NCBI GenBank assembly: GCA_965213845.1
Contig: CBDCAI010000008.1
Location: 62,001-126,000 of the forward strand
From: JBBROS01 sp965213845
Lineage (GTDB): Bacteria; Pseudomonadota; Alphaproteobacteria; Acetobacterales; Acetobacteraceae
DNA length: 64,000 nt
Direction of reading: 5' to 3'
A model generated the notes under the pieces. That model ran no database searches, was not told the DNA's origin, and was given only the letters and a program-made list of their open reading frames with translations. Position 1 is the stretch's first letter. Every line of letters starts with the position of its first letter. Of the stretch, positions 42,954 through 50,935 are shown in pieces. The position numbers were made by a program, and so were the translations under genes.

Positions 42954-43763
42954 TCAGACGGTGAACTGCTCGGCGATGATGCGTTCGCTGAGGCCGTGTT
43001 CGGGGTCGAACAGGACGGTGGCGGTGACGGTGCGGTCCTCGCGCACGGCGACGGAGGCGACGTCGCGGACCTCGGTGAAGTCGGCGACGGCGGCGACGGG
43101 GCGCTTGTCGCGCTCCAGGACCTCGAACAGGACCTGTGCCGTGGCGGGCAGCAGGGCGCCGCGCCAACGCCGCGGGCGGAAGGCGCTGATGGGCGTGAGG
43201 GGCAGGAGGTTGGCCGAGAGCGGGACGATGGGTCCGTGGGCCGAGAGGTTGTAGGCGGTGGAGCCGGCGGGGGTGGAGACGAGAACGCCGTCGCAGATCA
43301 GCTCGGCGAGGCGGACGCGGCCATCGACGGTGATGCGGATCTTGGCGGCCTGGCGGAGCTGGCGGAGGAGGGAGACCTCGTTGAAGGCGACGGCCTCGCT
43401 GGTGGCGCCGGCGGAGGTGACGGCGTGCATGCGGAGGGGGTGGAGCAGGGCGGACTGGGCGCGGGCCAGGCGCTCCACGACGTCGGCTTCGTCGAAGGCG
43501 TTCATCATGAAGCCGACGGAGCCGCAGTTCATGCCGTAGACGGGGGTGGTCAGGCCATGCCCGTGCAGGAGGTGGAGGGTTTCGAGCATGAAGCCGTCCC
43601 CGCCGAGGGCGATGATGGCGTCGGCGTCCGTGGAGGGCACGGTGCCGTGCGCGGCCACGAGGCGGCCGAGGCACTCCTGGGCGAGCACGGTGGGCGCAGC
43701 GACGAAGGAAATCCGGGTGGGCGGGGCTGCGAAGTGCGGGCCGGGGGGCGCTGTGTCGGACAC
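42954..43763 (-). CDS. nadK: NAD kinase
   Basis: This 269-residue protein matches alphaproteobacterial NadK: IIALGGDGFMLETLH (the GGDG ATP loop), YGMNCGSVGFMMN, FNEVSLLR and the C-terminal DGVLVSTPAGSTAYNLSAHGPI. It phosphorylates NAD to NADP in the cytoplasm. The GTG at 43763, five bases after the nitrilase stop, gives a family-typical length; an upstream ATG at 43814 would overlap the nitrilase gene by 47 bases. The conserved core starts at RISFVAAPT. Confidence 0.93.
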   Translation of the reverse strand: MSDTAPPGPHFAAPPTRISFVAAPTVLAQECLGRLVAAHGTVPSTDADAIIALGGDGFMLETLHLLHGHGLTTPVYGMNCGSVGFMMNAFDEADVVERLARAQSALLHPLRMHAVTSAGATSEAVAFNEVSLLRQLRQAAKIRITVDGRVRLAELICDGVLVSTPAGSTAYNLSAHGPIVPLSANLLPLTPISAFRPRRWRGALLPATAQVLFEVLERDKRPVAAVADFTEVRDVASVAVREDRTVTATVLFDPEHGLSERIIAEQFTV

Positions 43764-43767
43764 CGGC

Positions 43768-44664
43768 TCAGCCTGGCGCCCCCGTGTCGAGGGCCGGACC
43801 GTGGCGGCCGTCAATCCCGAGCGCCCCGATATCGGGGCGACGGTGTTCGAGGACGGGCATGTTGGCGCGGGTGCGGCGGGTGAGGGCCGGGTCGATGCGG
43901 GCGGTGGTCCAGCCGATGCCGTCCGAGACCTTGGCGACGACGGTGCCCCAGGGGTCGCAGACGAGGGAGTGGCCGTAGGTGTGGCGGGCCTGGTTCTTCG
44001 CGTCGCGGTGCTCGCCGAAGGTGGCGGGGGCGACGAGCCAGCACTGCGTCTCGATGGCGCGGGCGCGGATCAGGACCTCCCAGTGGTCGCGGCCGGTGGC
44101 GACGGTGAAGGCCGACGGGAGGAAGATGAGGTCGGCGCCCTTCTGGCGGAGAGCGAGGAAGAGCTCGGGGAAGCGGACGTCGTAGCAGACGGCGCAGCCC
44201 ATGGTGAGGCCTCCGGCCTCGAAGGTGACGAGGTCCGACCCGGCGCCGTAGGTGGCGCTTTCGCGGTATCCGGTGCCGTCGGGGGTGGTGATGTCGAACA
44301 GGTGGATCTTGCGGTAGCGGGCCTGTTCGGTGCCGTCGGGGGCGAAGACGACGGTGGTGTTGTAGAGGCGGCCTTCGGCGGCCTCGCACAGGGAGCCGCC
44401 GTGGACGTGGATGCCGCGGGTCCGGGCGACCTGGCGGAGGAACTCGTAGGCGGGGCCGCCGGGGGCGTTGCTGCCGGGAGTCGGGAGGATTTCGCTTTCG
44501 GCGAGCTTGGTGGCGCGGTCGCCACCGAGGCAGGTCCACATCTCGGGGAGGCCGACGAGGTCGGGGCGGTCGGCGTCGACGGCGGCGTCGATCAGCTGGG
44601 TGGCCTGGGCGATGTTGGCGGCCTTGTCGGCGCCGGGGGTCATCTGGAGGACGGTCACGCGCAT
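43768..44664 (-). CDS. Nitrilase-superfamily carbon-nitrogen hydrolase (Nit-type amidase)
   Basis: This 298-residue protein has the Glu-Lys-Cys triad: Glu41 in GLPEMW, Lys119 in RYRKIHLF and Cys160 in CAVCYDVRFPE. The KIHLFDI and CYDVRFPE patterns fit the Nit1/Nit2 branch (deaminated glutathione amidase or omega-amidase), which repairs side products of transamination. The ATG at 44664 has AAGGA about eight bases upstream; an ATG nine bases earlier is possible. It precedes nadK with four bases between stop and start. Confidence 0.9.
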   Translation of the reverse strand: MRVTVLQMTPGADKAANIAQATQLIDAAVDADRPDLVGLPEMWTCLGGDRATKLAESEILPTPGSNAPGGPAYEFLRQVARTRGIHVHGGSLCEAAEGRLYNTTVVFAPDGTEQARYRKIHLFDITTPDGTGYRESATYGAGSDLVTFEAGGLTMGCAVCYDVRFPELFLALRQKGADLIFLPSAFTVATGRDHWEVLIRARAIETQCWLVAPATFGEHRDAKNQARHTYGHSLVCDPWGTVVAKVSDGIGWTTARIDPALTRRTRANMPVLEHRRPDIGALGIDGRHGPALDTGAPG

Positions 44665-44702
44665 GGGTGTCATCCTTGGGTGATGCAGGCTTCGTGAGAG
44701 GC

Positions 44703-45089
44703 TCAGTACAGGCGGGGTTCGGTGCGGCCGGCGTCGCGGCCGGGCCTGACGATCCGGGGTTCGTCCCGGTAGGTTGCGGGGCGGTAGGTTGCGGGGGGGA
44801 TCGGGGGGCGGGGTTCGGCCAGGTCGTATGCGCGGGATTGGGATGTGATGGCGTGGGCGGCGGTGTAGGCGTCGTCCATCCCGCCGGGTTCGGGAAGGCG
44901 GAGGGCGAGGCTGCGAATCTCGCCCTGGATCTCGTCGAGGCGGACCTCAATGCCTTCGAGGCGGGCCTTCACGCCGAAGACGCTGAACGGCATGAGGAGG
45001 AAGAGCAGGGCGAAGAGCAGCGCGCCCAGGAGCACGACCAGGTGCACCCACCAGGGGACCCATTCGGGAAAAGGCAGGGGCGAGGTCAT
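44703..45089 (-). CDS. Small membrane protein, single transmembrane helix and coiled coil
   Basis: I do not recognise a named family. The 128-residue product has one strong transmembrane helix (HLVVLLGALLFALLFLLMPF, about 16-36), a short predicted coiled coil (VKARLEGIEVRLDEIQGEIRSLALRL) and a Pro/Arg/Tyr-rich tail with two PATYR repeats. The helix followed by a coiled coil suggests an inner-membrane anchor with a cytoplasmic oligomerisation segment. It is 38 bp upstream of the nitrilase gene on the same strand, so it probably leads that operon. Confidence 0.7.
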   Translation of the reverse strand: MTSPLPFPEWVPWWVHLVVLLGALLFALLFLLMPFSVFGVKARLEGIEVRLDEIQGEIRSLALRLPEPGGMDDAYTAAHAITSQSRAYDLAEPRPPIPPATYRPATYRDEPRIVRPGRDAGRTEPRLY

Positions 45090-45125
45090 GGTTCCGTTCT
45101 AGCAGACAGGCGGGGCGGCGGGACA

Positions 45126-45196
45126 GGGGTCGTGGCGGGGGGGGTCGTGGCGGGGCGGGGGTTGTGGCGGGGGGGGTCGTGGCGGAGCGGGGGTTG
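45126..45196. repeat. imperfect 32-bp G-rich tandem repeat
   Basis: GGGGTCGTGGCGG recurs at 45126, 45141 and 45173, interleaved with GGGGTTG(TGG). The unit from 45141 is repeated 32 bp downstream with few changes. It lies in the 163-bp space between the divergent small membrane protein and aminotransferase genes. Runs of four to seven Gs make G-quadruplex formation possible on the + strand. Confidence 0.75.
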
Positions 45197-45222
45197 AAGT
45201 CCGGGCGATTCCGGGCCTCTAT

Positions 45223-45244
45223 CCGGCGTAACGAACAACGCCGG
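45223..45244. promoter_or_regulatory. inverted repeat just upstream of aminotransferase gene
   Basis: CCGGCGT (45223-45229) and ACGCCGG (45238-45244) form a 7-bp perfect inverted repeat with an AT-richer 8-bp centre, ending eight bases before the ATG at 45253. It overlaps where a ribosome-binding site would lie, so it could be an operator or a leader hairpin that limits translation. No regulator is known. Confidence 0.35.
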
Positions 45245-45252
45245 GCGGCCTG

Positions 45253-46392
45253 ATGTCTTCCTTTCCGATGCCTTCGATGATGCTTTTGATCCCTGGTCCC
45301 GTGACGACGGATGCGCGGGTGCGTGCCGCGGCGGCGCTGGATTATGCGCCTTGGGACGACGAGTTCCGGGCGGTCTATGCGCGGGTGCGGCGGCGGGTGA
45401 CGGCGTTGGCGGGGGGTGTGGAGGGACGGCATGCGACGCTTCCGCTGCCGGGGTGCGGGCATTTCGCGATGGAGGCTGCGGTGCGGAGCTTCGTTGCGCC
45501 CGGGGGTCGACTGCTGTTGCCGAAGACGGGTCAGTATGCGGACCGGATCGGGCGGCTGGCGACGGAGGCGGGGCGGGTCGTGGTGCCGTTGCCGGTCGCG
45601 GAGAGTTCGGCGGTGGACCCCGATGCGGTGCGTCGGGCGCTGGAGGCGGATCCGGGGATCGGGCACCTGGCCTGCGTCTACAGCGAGACGTCGACGGGGG
45701 TGATCCATGACGTGCCGGCGCTGGCGCGGGCGGCGGGGGCCGTGGGGCGGCGGGTTCTGGTGGATGCGGTGTCGGCGTTGGGCGCCCTGCCCTTCGACCT
45801 CGATGCCTTGCCGATGGTCGACAGCGTGACGTTCACGTCGAACAAGTGCGTGGAGGGGTTGCCGGGGACGTCGTTCACGGTCTCGCCGGTGGATCGGCTG
45901 GTGGCGTGTGCCGGGCAGGCCGGGAGCTGGTCGTTCGATTTGCCGGCGTTGTATGCGCATGCGCTGCAGTCGGGATGGGGCAGCCACCGGTTCACGCCGG
46001 CGGCGGGGGTGATCGCGGGGTTCGACGTGGCGCTGGACTTGCTGGAGGCGGAGGGTGGGCCCGTGGCGCGGCTGGCGCGCTACACGGCGAACATGCGGGC
46101 GCTGCACGAGGGGGTGCAGGCGATCGGGCTGCGACCGAGCCTGCCGGCGGCGCTCCAGGGGCCGATCGTGGTGAACGTGGATGCTCCGGCGGACCCGGCC
46201 TGGGATCTGCAGCGGTTCGTGGACGGGCTGAAGGGGCATGGGTTCGTCATCAGCAACTTCTTCAACACGCGTCAGCCGAGTTTCCGGGTGGGGTGCATCG
46301 GGGCGGTCACGCCGGCGGACATGCGGCGGGCGGTGGCCGGGATGGAGGCGGTGCTGACAGACATGGGCATCGCGCAGCGGCGGGCGGCATGA
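45253..46392 (+). CDS. Class V PLP-dependent aminotransferase (PhnW/serine-glyoxylate type)
   Basis: This 379-residue fold-type I aminotransferase has the cofactor lysine Lys198 in TSNKCVEG, Asp171 in LVDAVSALGALP and the substrate stretch YSETSTGVIHDV. The NKCVEG motif resembles 2-aminoethylphosphonate:pyruvate transaminase, while the N-terminus (LIPGPVTT) is common to alanine- and serine-glyoxylate transaminases. Without other phn genes, the substrate is open. It overlaps the formate-tetrahydrofolate ligase gene (ATGA at 46389), which would suit serine/glyoxylate or glycine one-carbon metabolism. Confidence 0.85.
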   Translation: MSSFPMPSMMLLIPGPVTTDARVRAAAALDYAPWDDEFRAVYARVRRRVTALAGGVEGRHATLPLPGCGHFAMEAAVRSFVAPGGRLLLPKTGQYADRIGRLATEAGRVVVPLPVAESSAVDPDAVRRALEADPGIGHLACVYSETSTGVIHDVPALARAAGAVGRRVLVDAVSALGALPFDLDALPMVDSVTFTSNKCVEGLPGTSFTVSPVDRLVACAGQAGSWSFDLPALYAHALQSGWGSHRFTPAAGVIAGFDVALDLLEAEGGPVARLARYTANMRALHEGVQAIGLRPSLPAALQGPIVVNVDAPADPAWDLQRFVDGLKGHGFVISNFFNTRQPSFRVGCIGAVTPADMRRAVAGMEAVLTDMGIAQRRAA

Positions 46393-48059
46393 GCAGCGAC
46401 CTGGAGATCGCGCGGGCGGCCACGCTGCGGCCGATCGGGGAGATCGCGGCGCGGGCGGGGATCCCGATCGAGGCGCTGGAGCCTTACGGGAAGTACAAGG
46501 CCAAGATCGGGCTGGATTTCGTGGCCCGGCAATCGGCCCAGCCTTCCGGCAAGCTGGTGCTGGTGACGGGGATCAGCCCGACGGCGGCCGGCGAGGGGAA
46601 GACGACGACGACGATCGGCCTGGGCGATGCGCTGAACCATCTGGGGACGCGGACGATGATCTGCCTGCGGGAGCCTTCGCTGGGGCCGTGCTTCGGCATG
46701 AAGGGCGGGGCGACAGGGGGTGGGCGGGCGCAGGTTGCGCCGATGGACGACATCAACCTGCATTTCACCGGGGATTTCCACGCGATCACGTCGGCGAACA
46801 ACCTGCTGTCGGCGATGCTGGACAACCATCTGTATTGGGGGAACGCGCTGGAGATCGATCCGCGCCGGGTCAGCTGGCGGCGGTGCCTGGACATGAACGA
46901 CCGGGCGCTGCGGCAGGTGGTCGCGAGCTTGGGTGGCGTGTCGAACGGCAGCCCGCGGGAGGACGGGTTCGACATCACGGTGGCGAGCGAGGTGATGGCG
47001 GTGTTCTGCCTCGCGACCGACCTTGCGGACCTGCAGGCGCGGCTGGGGCGGATCCAGGTTGGGGTGCGGCGGGACGGGACGCCGGTGCATGCGCGGGACC
47101 TGCAGGCGGACGGGGCGATGGCGGCGCTGCTGCGGGACGCGTTCGCGCCCAACCTGGTCCAGACGCTGGAGGGCAGCCCGGCGCTGGTGCATGGGGGGCC
47201 GTTCGCCAACATCGCGCATGGCTGCAACTCCGTGGTGGCGACGCGGCTGGGGCTGGGGCTGGCGGAGGTGGTGGTGACGGAGGCCGGGTTCGGGGCGGAC
47301 CTGGGCGGGGAGAAGTTCCTGGACATCAAGTGCCGCAGCGCGGGGCTTGCGCCGTCGTGCGCCGTGGTGGTGGCGACGCTGCGGGCGTTGAAGCTGCATG
47401 GGGGGGTCGCGAAGTCGGCGCTTTCGGCGGAGGACCCGGCGGCGGTGGCGCGGGGCATGGTGAACCTGGCGCGGCATGTGGAGAACCTGCAGAAGTTCGG
47501 GCTGCCGGTGGTGGTGGCGCTGAACCGGTTCACGTCGGACACGACGGCGGAGTTCGAGGTCGTGCGGGCGGCGATGGCGCTGCGGGGGGTGGACACGATC
47601 CTATGCACGCATTGGTCGGATGGTGCGCCCGGGGCGGCGGAGCTGGCGCGGGCGGTGCTGGCGCGGATCGAGGGCGGGACGGCGCGGTTCGAACCGCTGT
47701 ATCCGCTGGAGATGCCGCTGGCGGAGAAGATCCGGACGGTGGCGCGGGAGATCTACCGGGCGAGCGACGTGGCGCTGCCGGCGGCGGTGGCGAAGAAGCT
47801 GGCGGGGTTCGAGGCGCAGGGATTCGGGCATCTGCCGGTGTGCATCGCCAAGACGCAGTACAGCTTCAGCGCGGACCCGACGTCGATGGGTGCGCCGGAC
47901 GGGCATGTGCTGCCGGTGCGGGAGGTCCGGCTTTCGGCGGGGGCGGGGTTCGTGGTGGTGGTGTGCGGGGACATCATGACGATGCCGGGGCTGCCGCGGA
48001 CGCCGGCGGCGAACGCGATCCGGCTGGATGCGGCGGGATTGATCGACGGATTGTTCTGA
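46389..48059 (+). CDS. fhs: Formate-tetrahydrofolate ligase
   Basis: This 556-residue enzyme has the P-loop SPTAAGEGKTT (about 63-73), LREPSLGPCFGMKGGATGGG, HFTGDFHAIT and the C-terminal TMPGLPRTPAAN motif typical of Fhs. It makes 10-formyl-tetrahydrofolate from formate with ATP in the cytoplasm. It is coupled to the upstream aminotransferase by a four-base overlap, linking one-carbon supply with amino-acid turnover. It converges on thiD with six bases between them. Confidence 0.96.
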   Translation: MSSDLEIARAATLRPIGEIAARAGIPIEALEPYGKYKAKIGLDFVARQSAQPSGKLVLVTGISPTAAGEGKTTTTIGLGDALNHLGTRTMICLREPSLGPCFGMKGGATGGGRAQVAPMDDINLHFTGDFHAITSANNLLSAMLDNHLYWGNALEIDPRRVSWRRCLDMNDRALRQVVASLGGVSNGSPREDGFDITVASEVMAVFCLATDLADLQARLGRIQVGVRRDGTPVHARDLQADGAMAALLRDAFAPNLVQTLEGSPALVHGGPFANIAHGCNSVVATRLGLGLAEVVVTEAGFGADLGGEKFLDIKCRSAGLAPSCAVVVATLRALKLHGGVAKSALSAEDPAAVARGMVNLARHVENLQKFGLPVVVALNRFTSDTTAEFEVVRAAMALRGVDTILCTHWSDGAPGAAELARAVLARIEGGTARFEPLYPLEMPLAEKIRTVAREIYRASDVALPAAVAKKLAGFEAQGFGHLPVCIAKTQYSFSADPTSMGAPDGHVLPVREVRLSAGAGFVVVVCGDIMTMPGLPRTPAANAIRLDAAGLIDGLF

Positions 48060-48065
48060 GTCGGT

Positions 48066-48866
48066 TCAGGGGACGCCGGTGACGGCGTGGTTCAGGGGGC
48101 CGTGGCCGGTGCCGAGGCCTGGGGCGGCGGCGATGGCGGCGTGGACGTAGCGTCTCGCGCGGTCGACGGCTTGCGGGAGGGGGAGGCCTTGGGCGAGGCC
48201 GGTGGCGACGGCGCTGGCGAGGGTGCAGCCGGTGCCGTGGGTGTGTCGGGTGTCGATGCGGGGTGATTGCAGGACGGTGATGCCGGCCGGGGTGGCCAGG
48301 ATGTCCTGGACGATGGGGCCCGGGAGGTGTCCGCCCTTGAGCAGGACGGCGGGGGCGCCGCGGCGCAGGAGGGCGGCGGCGGCTTCGAGGGCGGCTTCGT
48401 GCTTCGGGATGGGGTGGCCGAGCAGGGCTTCAGCTTCCGGGACGTTCGGGGTGAGCACGGTGGCCATGCGGATCAGGAGCCAGAGGACCTCGGTGGCGGC
48501 GGGGTCGAGCAGGGGAGAGCCACCCTTTGCGACCATGACGGGGTCGAGCACGAGGGGGAGGCCCCTGCCCTGCAGGACTCCGGCGACGGCGTGGATGATG
48601 GCGGCGTCGCCGAGCATGCCGGACTTTACGGCGTCGGCGCCGATGTCGTCGAGGGCGAGGGCCATCTGCCGGGCGACGAACTCGGGCGGAACGGGGTGGA
48701 CGGCGTGGACGCCCCGCGTGTCCTGTGCGGTGAGGGCGGTGATGGCGGTGGTGGCGTAGCCGCCGAGGGCCATGACGGTCTTGAGGTCGGCCTGGATGCC
48801 TGCGCCGCCGCCGGAGTCGGAGCCGCCGACCACGAGAATGCGGGCGACGGGAACGCGGGCGATCAT
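48066..48866 (-). CDS. thiD: Hydroxymethylpyrimidine/phosphomethylpyrimidine kinase
   Basis: This 266-residue ribokinase-fold protein shows ThiD motifs: VGGSDSGGGAGIQADLKT at the N-terminus, DPVMVAKGG and the catalytic THGTGCTLASAVA. It phosphorylates HMP and HMP-phosphate for thiamine synthesis. It is the last gene of a long minus-strand series, 19 bp downstream of glmM. No thiamine riboswitch or other thi genes were seen near it. Confidence 0.94.
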   Translation of the reverse strand: MIARVPVARILVVGGSDSGGGAGIQADLKTVMALGGYATTAITALTAQDTRGVHAVHPVPPEFVARQMALALDDIGADAVKSGMLGDAAIIHAVAGVLQGRGLPLVLDPVMVAKGGSPLLDPAATEVLWLLIRMATVLTPNVPEAEALLGHPIPKHEAALEAAAALLRRGAPAVLLKGGHLPGPIVQDILATPAGITVLQSPRIDTRHTHGTGCTLASAVATGLAQGLPLPQAVDRARRYVHAAIAAAPGLGTGHGPLNHAVTGVP

Positions 48867-48885
48867 GTCAGGTTCGGGGCGGGGC

Positions 48886-50238
48886 TCATGCGGTGACGCC
48901 GGCGATGACGTCGCAGAGGGTGGCGACGACTTCGGTGATGACGGCTTCGTCCTCGCCCTCGGCCATGACGCGGACGAGGGGTTCGGTGCCGCTGAGGCGG
49001 AGCAGCAGGCGGCCCTTCTTGCCGAGGCGGGCCTCGGCGGCGCGCATGGCGGTCTGGACGACGGGGGTCTCGAGGGGCGAAGGCCCGGCGAAGCGGACGT
49101 TGCGGAGGAGCTGCGGCAAGGGCTCGAACAGCTTGCAGACCTCGCTGGCGGGGCGGCCGACCTCGACGAGGACAGCGAGCACCTGGAGGGCGGCGACCAG
49201 GCCGTCGCCGGTGGTGGCGAAGTCGGACATGACGACGTGGCCGGACTGTTCGCCGCCGAGGTTCATGCCGTGGGCGCGCATGTGCTCGACCACATAGCGG
49301 TCGCCGACGCGGGTGCGGTGGAGCTTCAGGCCTTCCTTGGCGAGGTAGCGCTCGAGGCCCAGGTTCGACATGACGGTGGCGACGACGCCGGCGCCGTGGA
49401 GGCGGCCGGCGCGGCGCCAGGAGCGGGCGATGAGGGCGAGGATCTGATCGCCGTCGACCGTCTCGCCGCGTTCGTCGACCAGGAGCAGGCGATCGGCGTC
49501 GCCATCGAGCGCGATGCCGAGGTCTGCGCCGTGCTCGATCACCTTGGTGCGGAGGAAGCCGGGGACGGTGCTGCCGCAGCCACGGTTGATGTTGAAGCCG
49601 TCGGGCTCGACGCCGACGGAGACGATGGTGGCGCCCAGCTCCCACAGGACGGTGGGGGCGACGCGGTATCCGGCGCCGTTGGCGCAGTCGACGACGATCT
49701 TGAGGCCTTCGAGGGTGAGGCCGCGCGGGAAGGTGGCCTTCGCGGCCTCGATGTAGCGGCCGGCGGAGTCGTTGAGGCGGACGGCGCGGCCGAGGCGGTC
49801 CGATGCGGCGAGGCGGTGGGCGACGCCCTGCTCCATGAGGGTCTCGATCTCGATCTCGGTCTCGTCGGAGAGCTTGAAGCCGTCGGGGCCGAACAGCTTG
49901 ATGCCGTTGTCCTCGAAGGTGTTGTGGGAGGCGGAGATCATGACGCCGAGGTCTGCGCGGAGGCTGCGGGTGAGCATGGCGATGGCGGGGGTGGGAAGCG
50001 GGCCGACGAGGGTGACATCCATGCCGGCGGCGATGAAGCCGGCGACCAGCGCAGGCTCGATCATGTAGCCCGAGAGGCGGGTGTCCTTGCCGATGACGAC
50101 CTGGTGGCGGTGCGCGCCGCGGACGAAGAGGACGCCGGCGGCCTGGCCGAGGCGGAGGGCGGTCTCGCCGGTCATGGAGCCCTGGTTGGCGGTGCCGCGG
50201 ATGCCGTCGGTGCCGAACAGGCGGCGCTGCGCCGTCAT
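48886..50238 (-). CDS. glmM: Phosphoglucosamine mutase
   Basis: This 450-residue protein has FGTDGIRG at the N-terminus, the phosphoserine loop GVMISASHN (Ser104), metal-binding DGDADR and sugar-binding GGEQSGH. It converts glucosamine-6-phosphate to glucosamine-1-phosphate for peptidoglycan and lipopolysaccharide synthesis. The start is one base past the stop of an RraA-family gene, an unusual neighbour for this essential cell-wall gene; folP or ftsH, its frequent partners, are not here. Confidence 0.96.
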   Translation of the reverse strand: MTAQRRLFGTDGIRGTANQGSMTGETALRLGQAAGVLFVRGAHRHQVVIGKDTRLSGYMIEPALVAGFIAAGMDVTLVGPLPTPAIAMLTRSLRADLGVMISASHNTFEDNGIKLFGPDGFKLSDETEIEIETLMEQGVAHRLAASDRLGRAVRLNDSAGRYIEAAKATFPRGLTLEGLKIVVDCANGAGYRVAPTVLWELGATIVSVGVEPDGFNINRGCGSTVPGFLRTKVIEHGADLGIALDGDADRLLLVDERGETVDGDQILALIARSWRRAGRLHGAGVVATVMSNLGLERYLAKEGLKLHRTRVGDRYVVEHMRAHGMNLGGEQSGHVVMSDFATTGDGLVAALQVLAVLVEVGRPASEVCKLFEPLPQLLRNVRFAGPSPLETPVVQTAMRAAEARLGKKGRLLLRLSGTEPLVRVMAEGEDEAVITEVVATLCDVIAGVTA

Positions 50239-50239
50239 G

Positions 50240-50935
50240 TCAGTGGATTTCCCCGGCCTGGCGGATGGCGTCGCGGAGGCGGGCGGGGGTGAAGTTCGGG
50301 GCGGCGCAGAGGTCGAGGATGACCTTCTCGCGGCGGGAGACGAGGTCGATGGCGGCGGGCAGCCGGCGGACGGCGTCGGCGGGGATGACGACCGCGCCAT
50401 GGAAGTCGGCGTGGATGACGTCGTCGTGGACGGTGTGCATGCCGAAGACGTCGACCGGTCTGCCGAAGTCGACCATGTGGACGTGGGCGTGGCTGGGGCC
50501 GATGCGACCGCCGATGATCTGGAAGCCCGGGGCAAGCATGTCGAGGTCGCGGAAGGAGCCGTTGGTGACGCAGCCGATGACCTTCAGTGCGCGGTGGACG
50601 GTGGTCTGGACCTCGCCCCAGAAGGCGCCGTAGCCGGGGCGGTCGTCGATGTCCTGCAGGACGGCGATGGTGGGCAGGGCGGTGGCGGCGACGTAGTCGT
50701 ACCAGTCCATGCGGTCGGTGACCTTGGATCGGGGCGCCTCCTTCGCGCGGATGGTGCCGACGCGGGCGAGGCCGACGATGGGGGGGAAGGCACGGTCGAC
50801 GGCGAGCATGGGTTCGACGGTGAAGCCGATGGCGCGGCGTTCGGGGGCGATCAGCTCGAGGCCGTTGCAGATGGTGGGGGTGTCCCACTGCCTGAGGATG
50901 TCGAGGTCGGCGATGGTGAAGGGGAAGTCGGTCAT
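50240..50935 (-). CDS. RraA-family protein
   Basis: This 231-residue protein matches the RraA/HMG-aldolase family: the core GCVTNGSFRDLDML holds the Arg-Asp pair used by the aldolases, with FHGAVVIPADAVRRLP near the C-terminus. Members include 4-hydroxy-4-methyl-2-oxoglutarate aldolase and oxaloacetate decarboxylases, using Mg2+ in the cytoplasm. Short trimming-type RraA proteins are about 160 residues; this longer form is of the catabolic kind. It overlaps the upstream oxidoreductase stop (ATGA), so it may act on the 2-oxo acid produced there. Confidence 0.85.
   Translation of the reverse strand: MTDFPFTIADLDILRQWDTPTICNGLELIAPERRAIGFTVEPMLAVDRAFPPIVGLARVGTIRAKEAPRSKVTDRMDWYDYVAATALPTIAVLQDIDDRPGYGAFWGEVQTTVHRALKVIGCVTNGSFRDLDMLAPGFQIIGGRIGPSHAHVHMVDFGRPVDVFGMHTVHDDVIHADFHGAVVIPADAVRRLPAAIDLVSRREKVILDLCAAPNFTPARLRDAIRQAGEIH

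Noticed and set aside
45253..46392. Phosphonate degradation locus based on PhnW-like aminotransferase
   Set aside because: No phnX, phnA or phosphonate transporter genes are nearby, and the neighbour is fhs.
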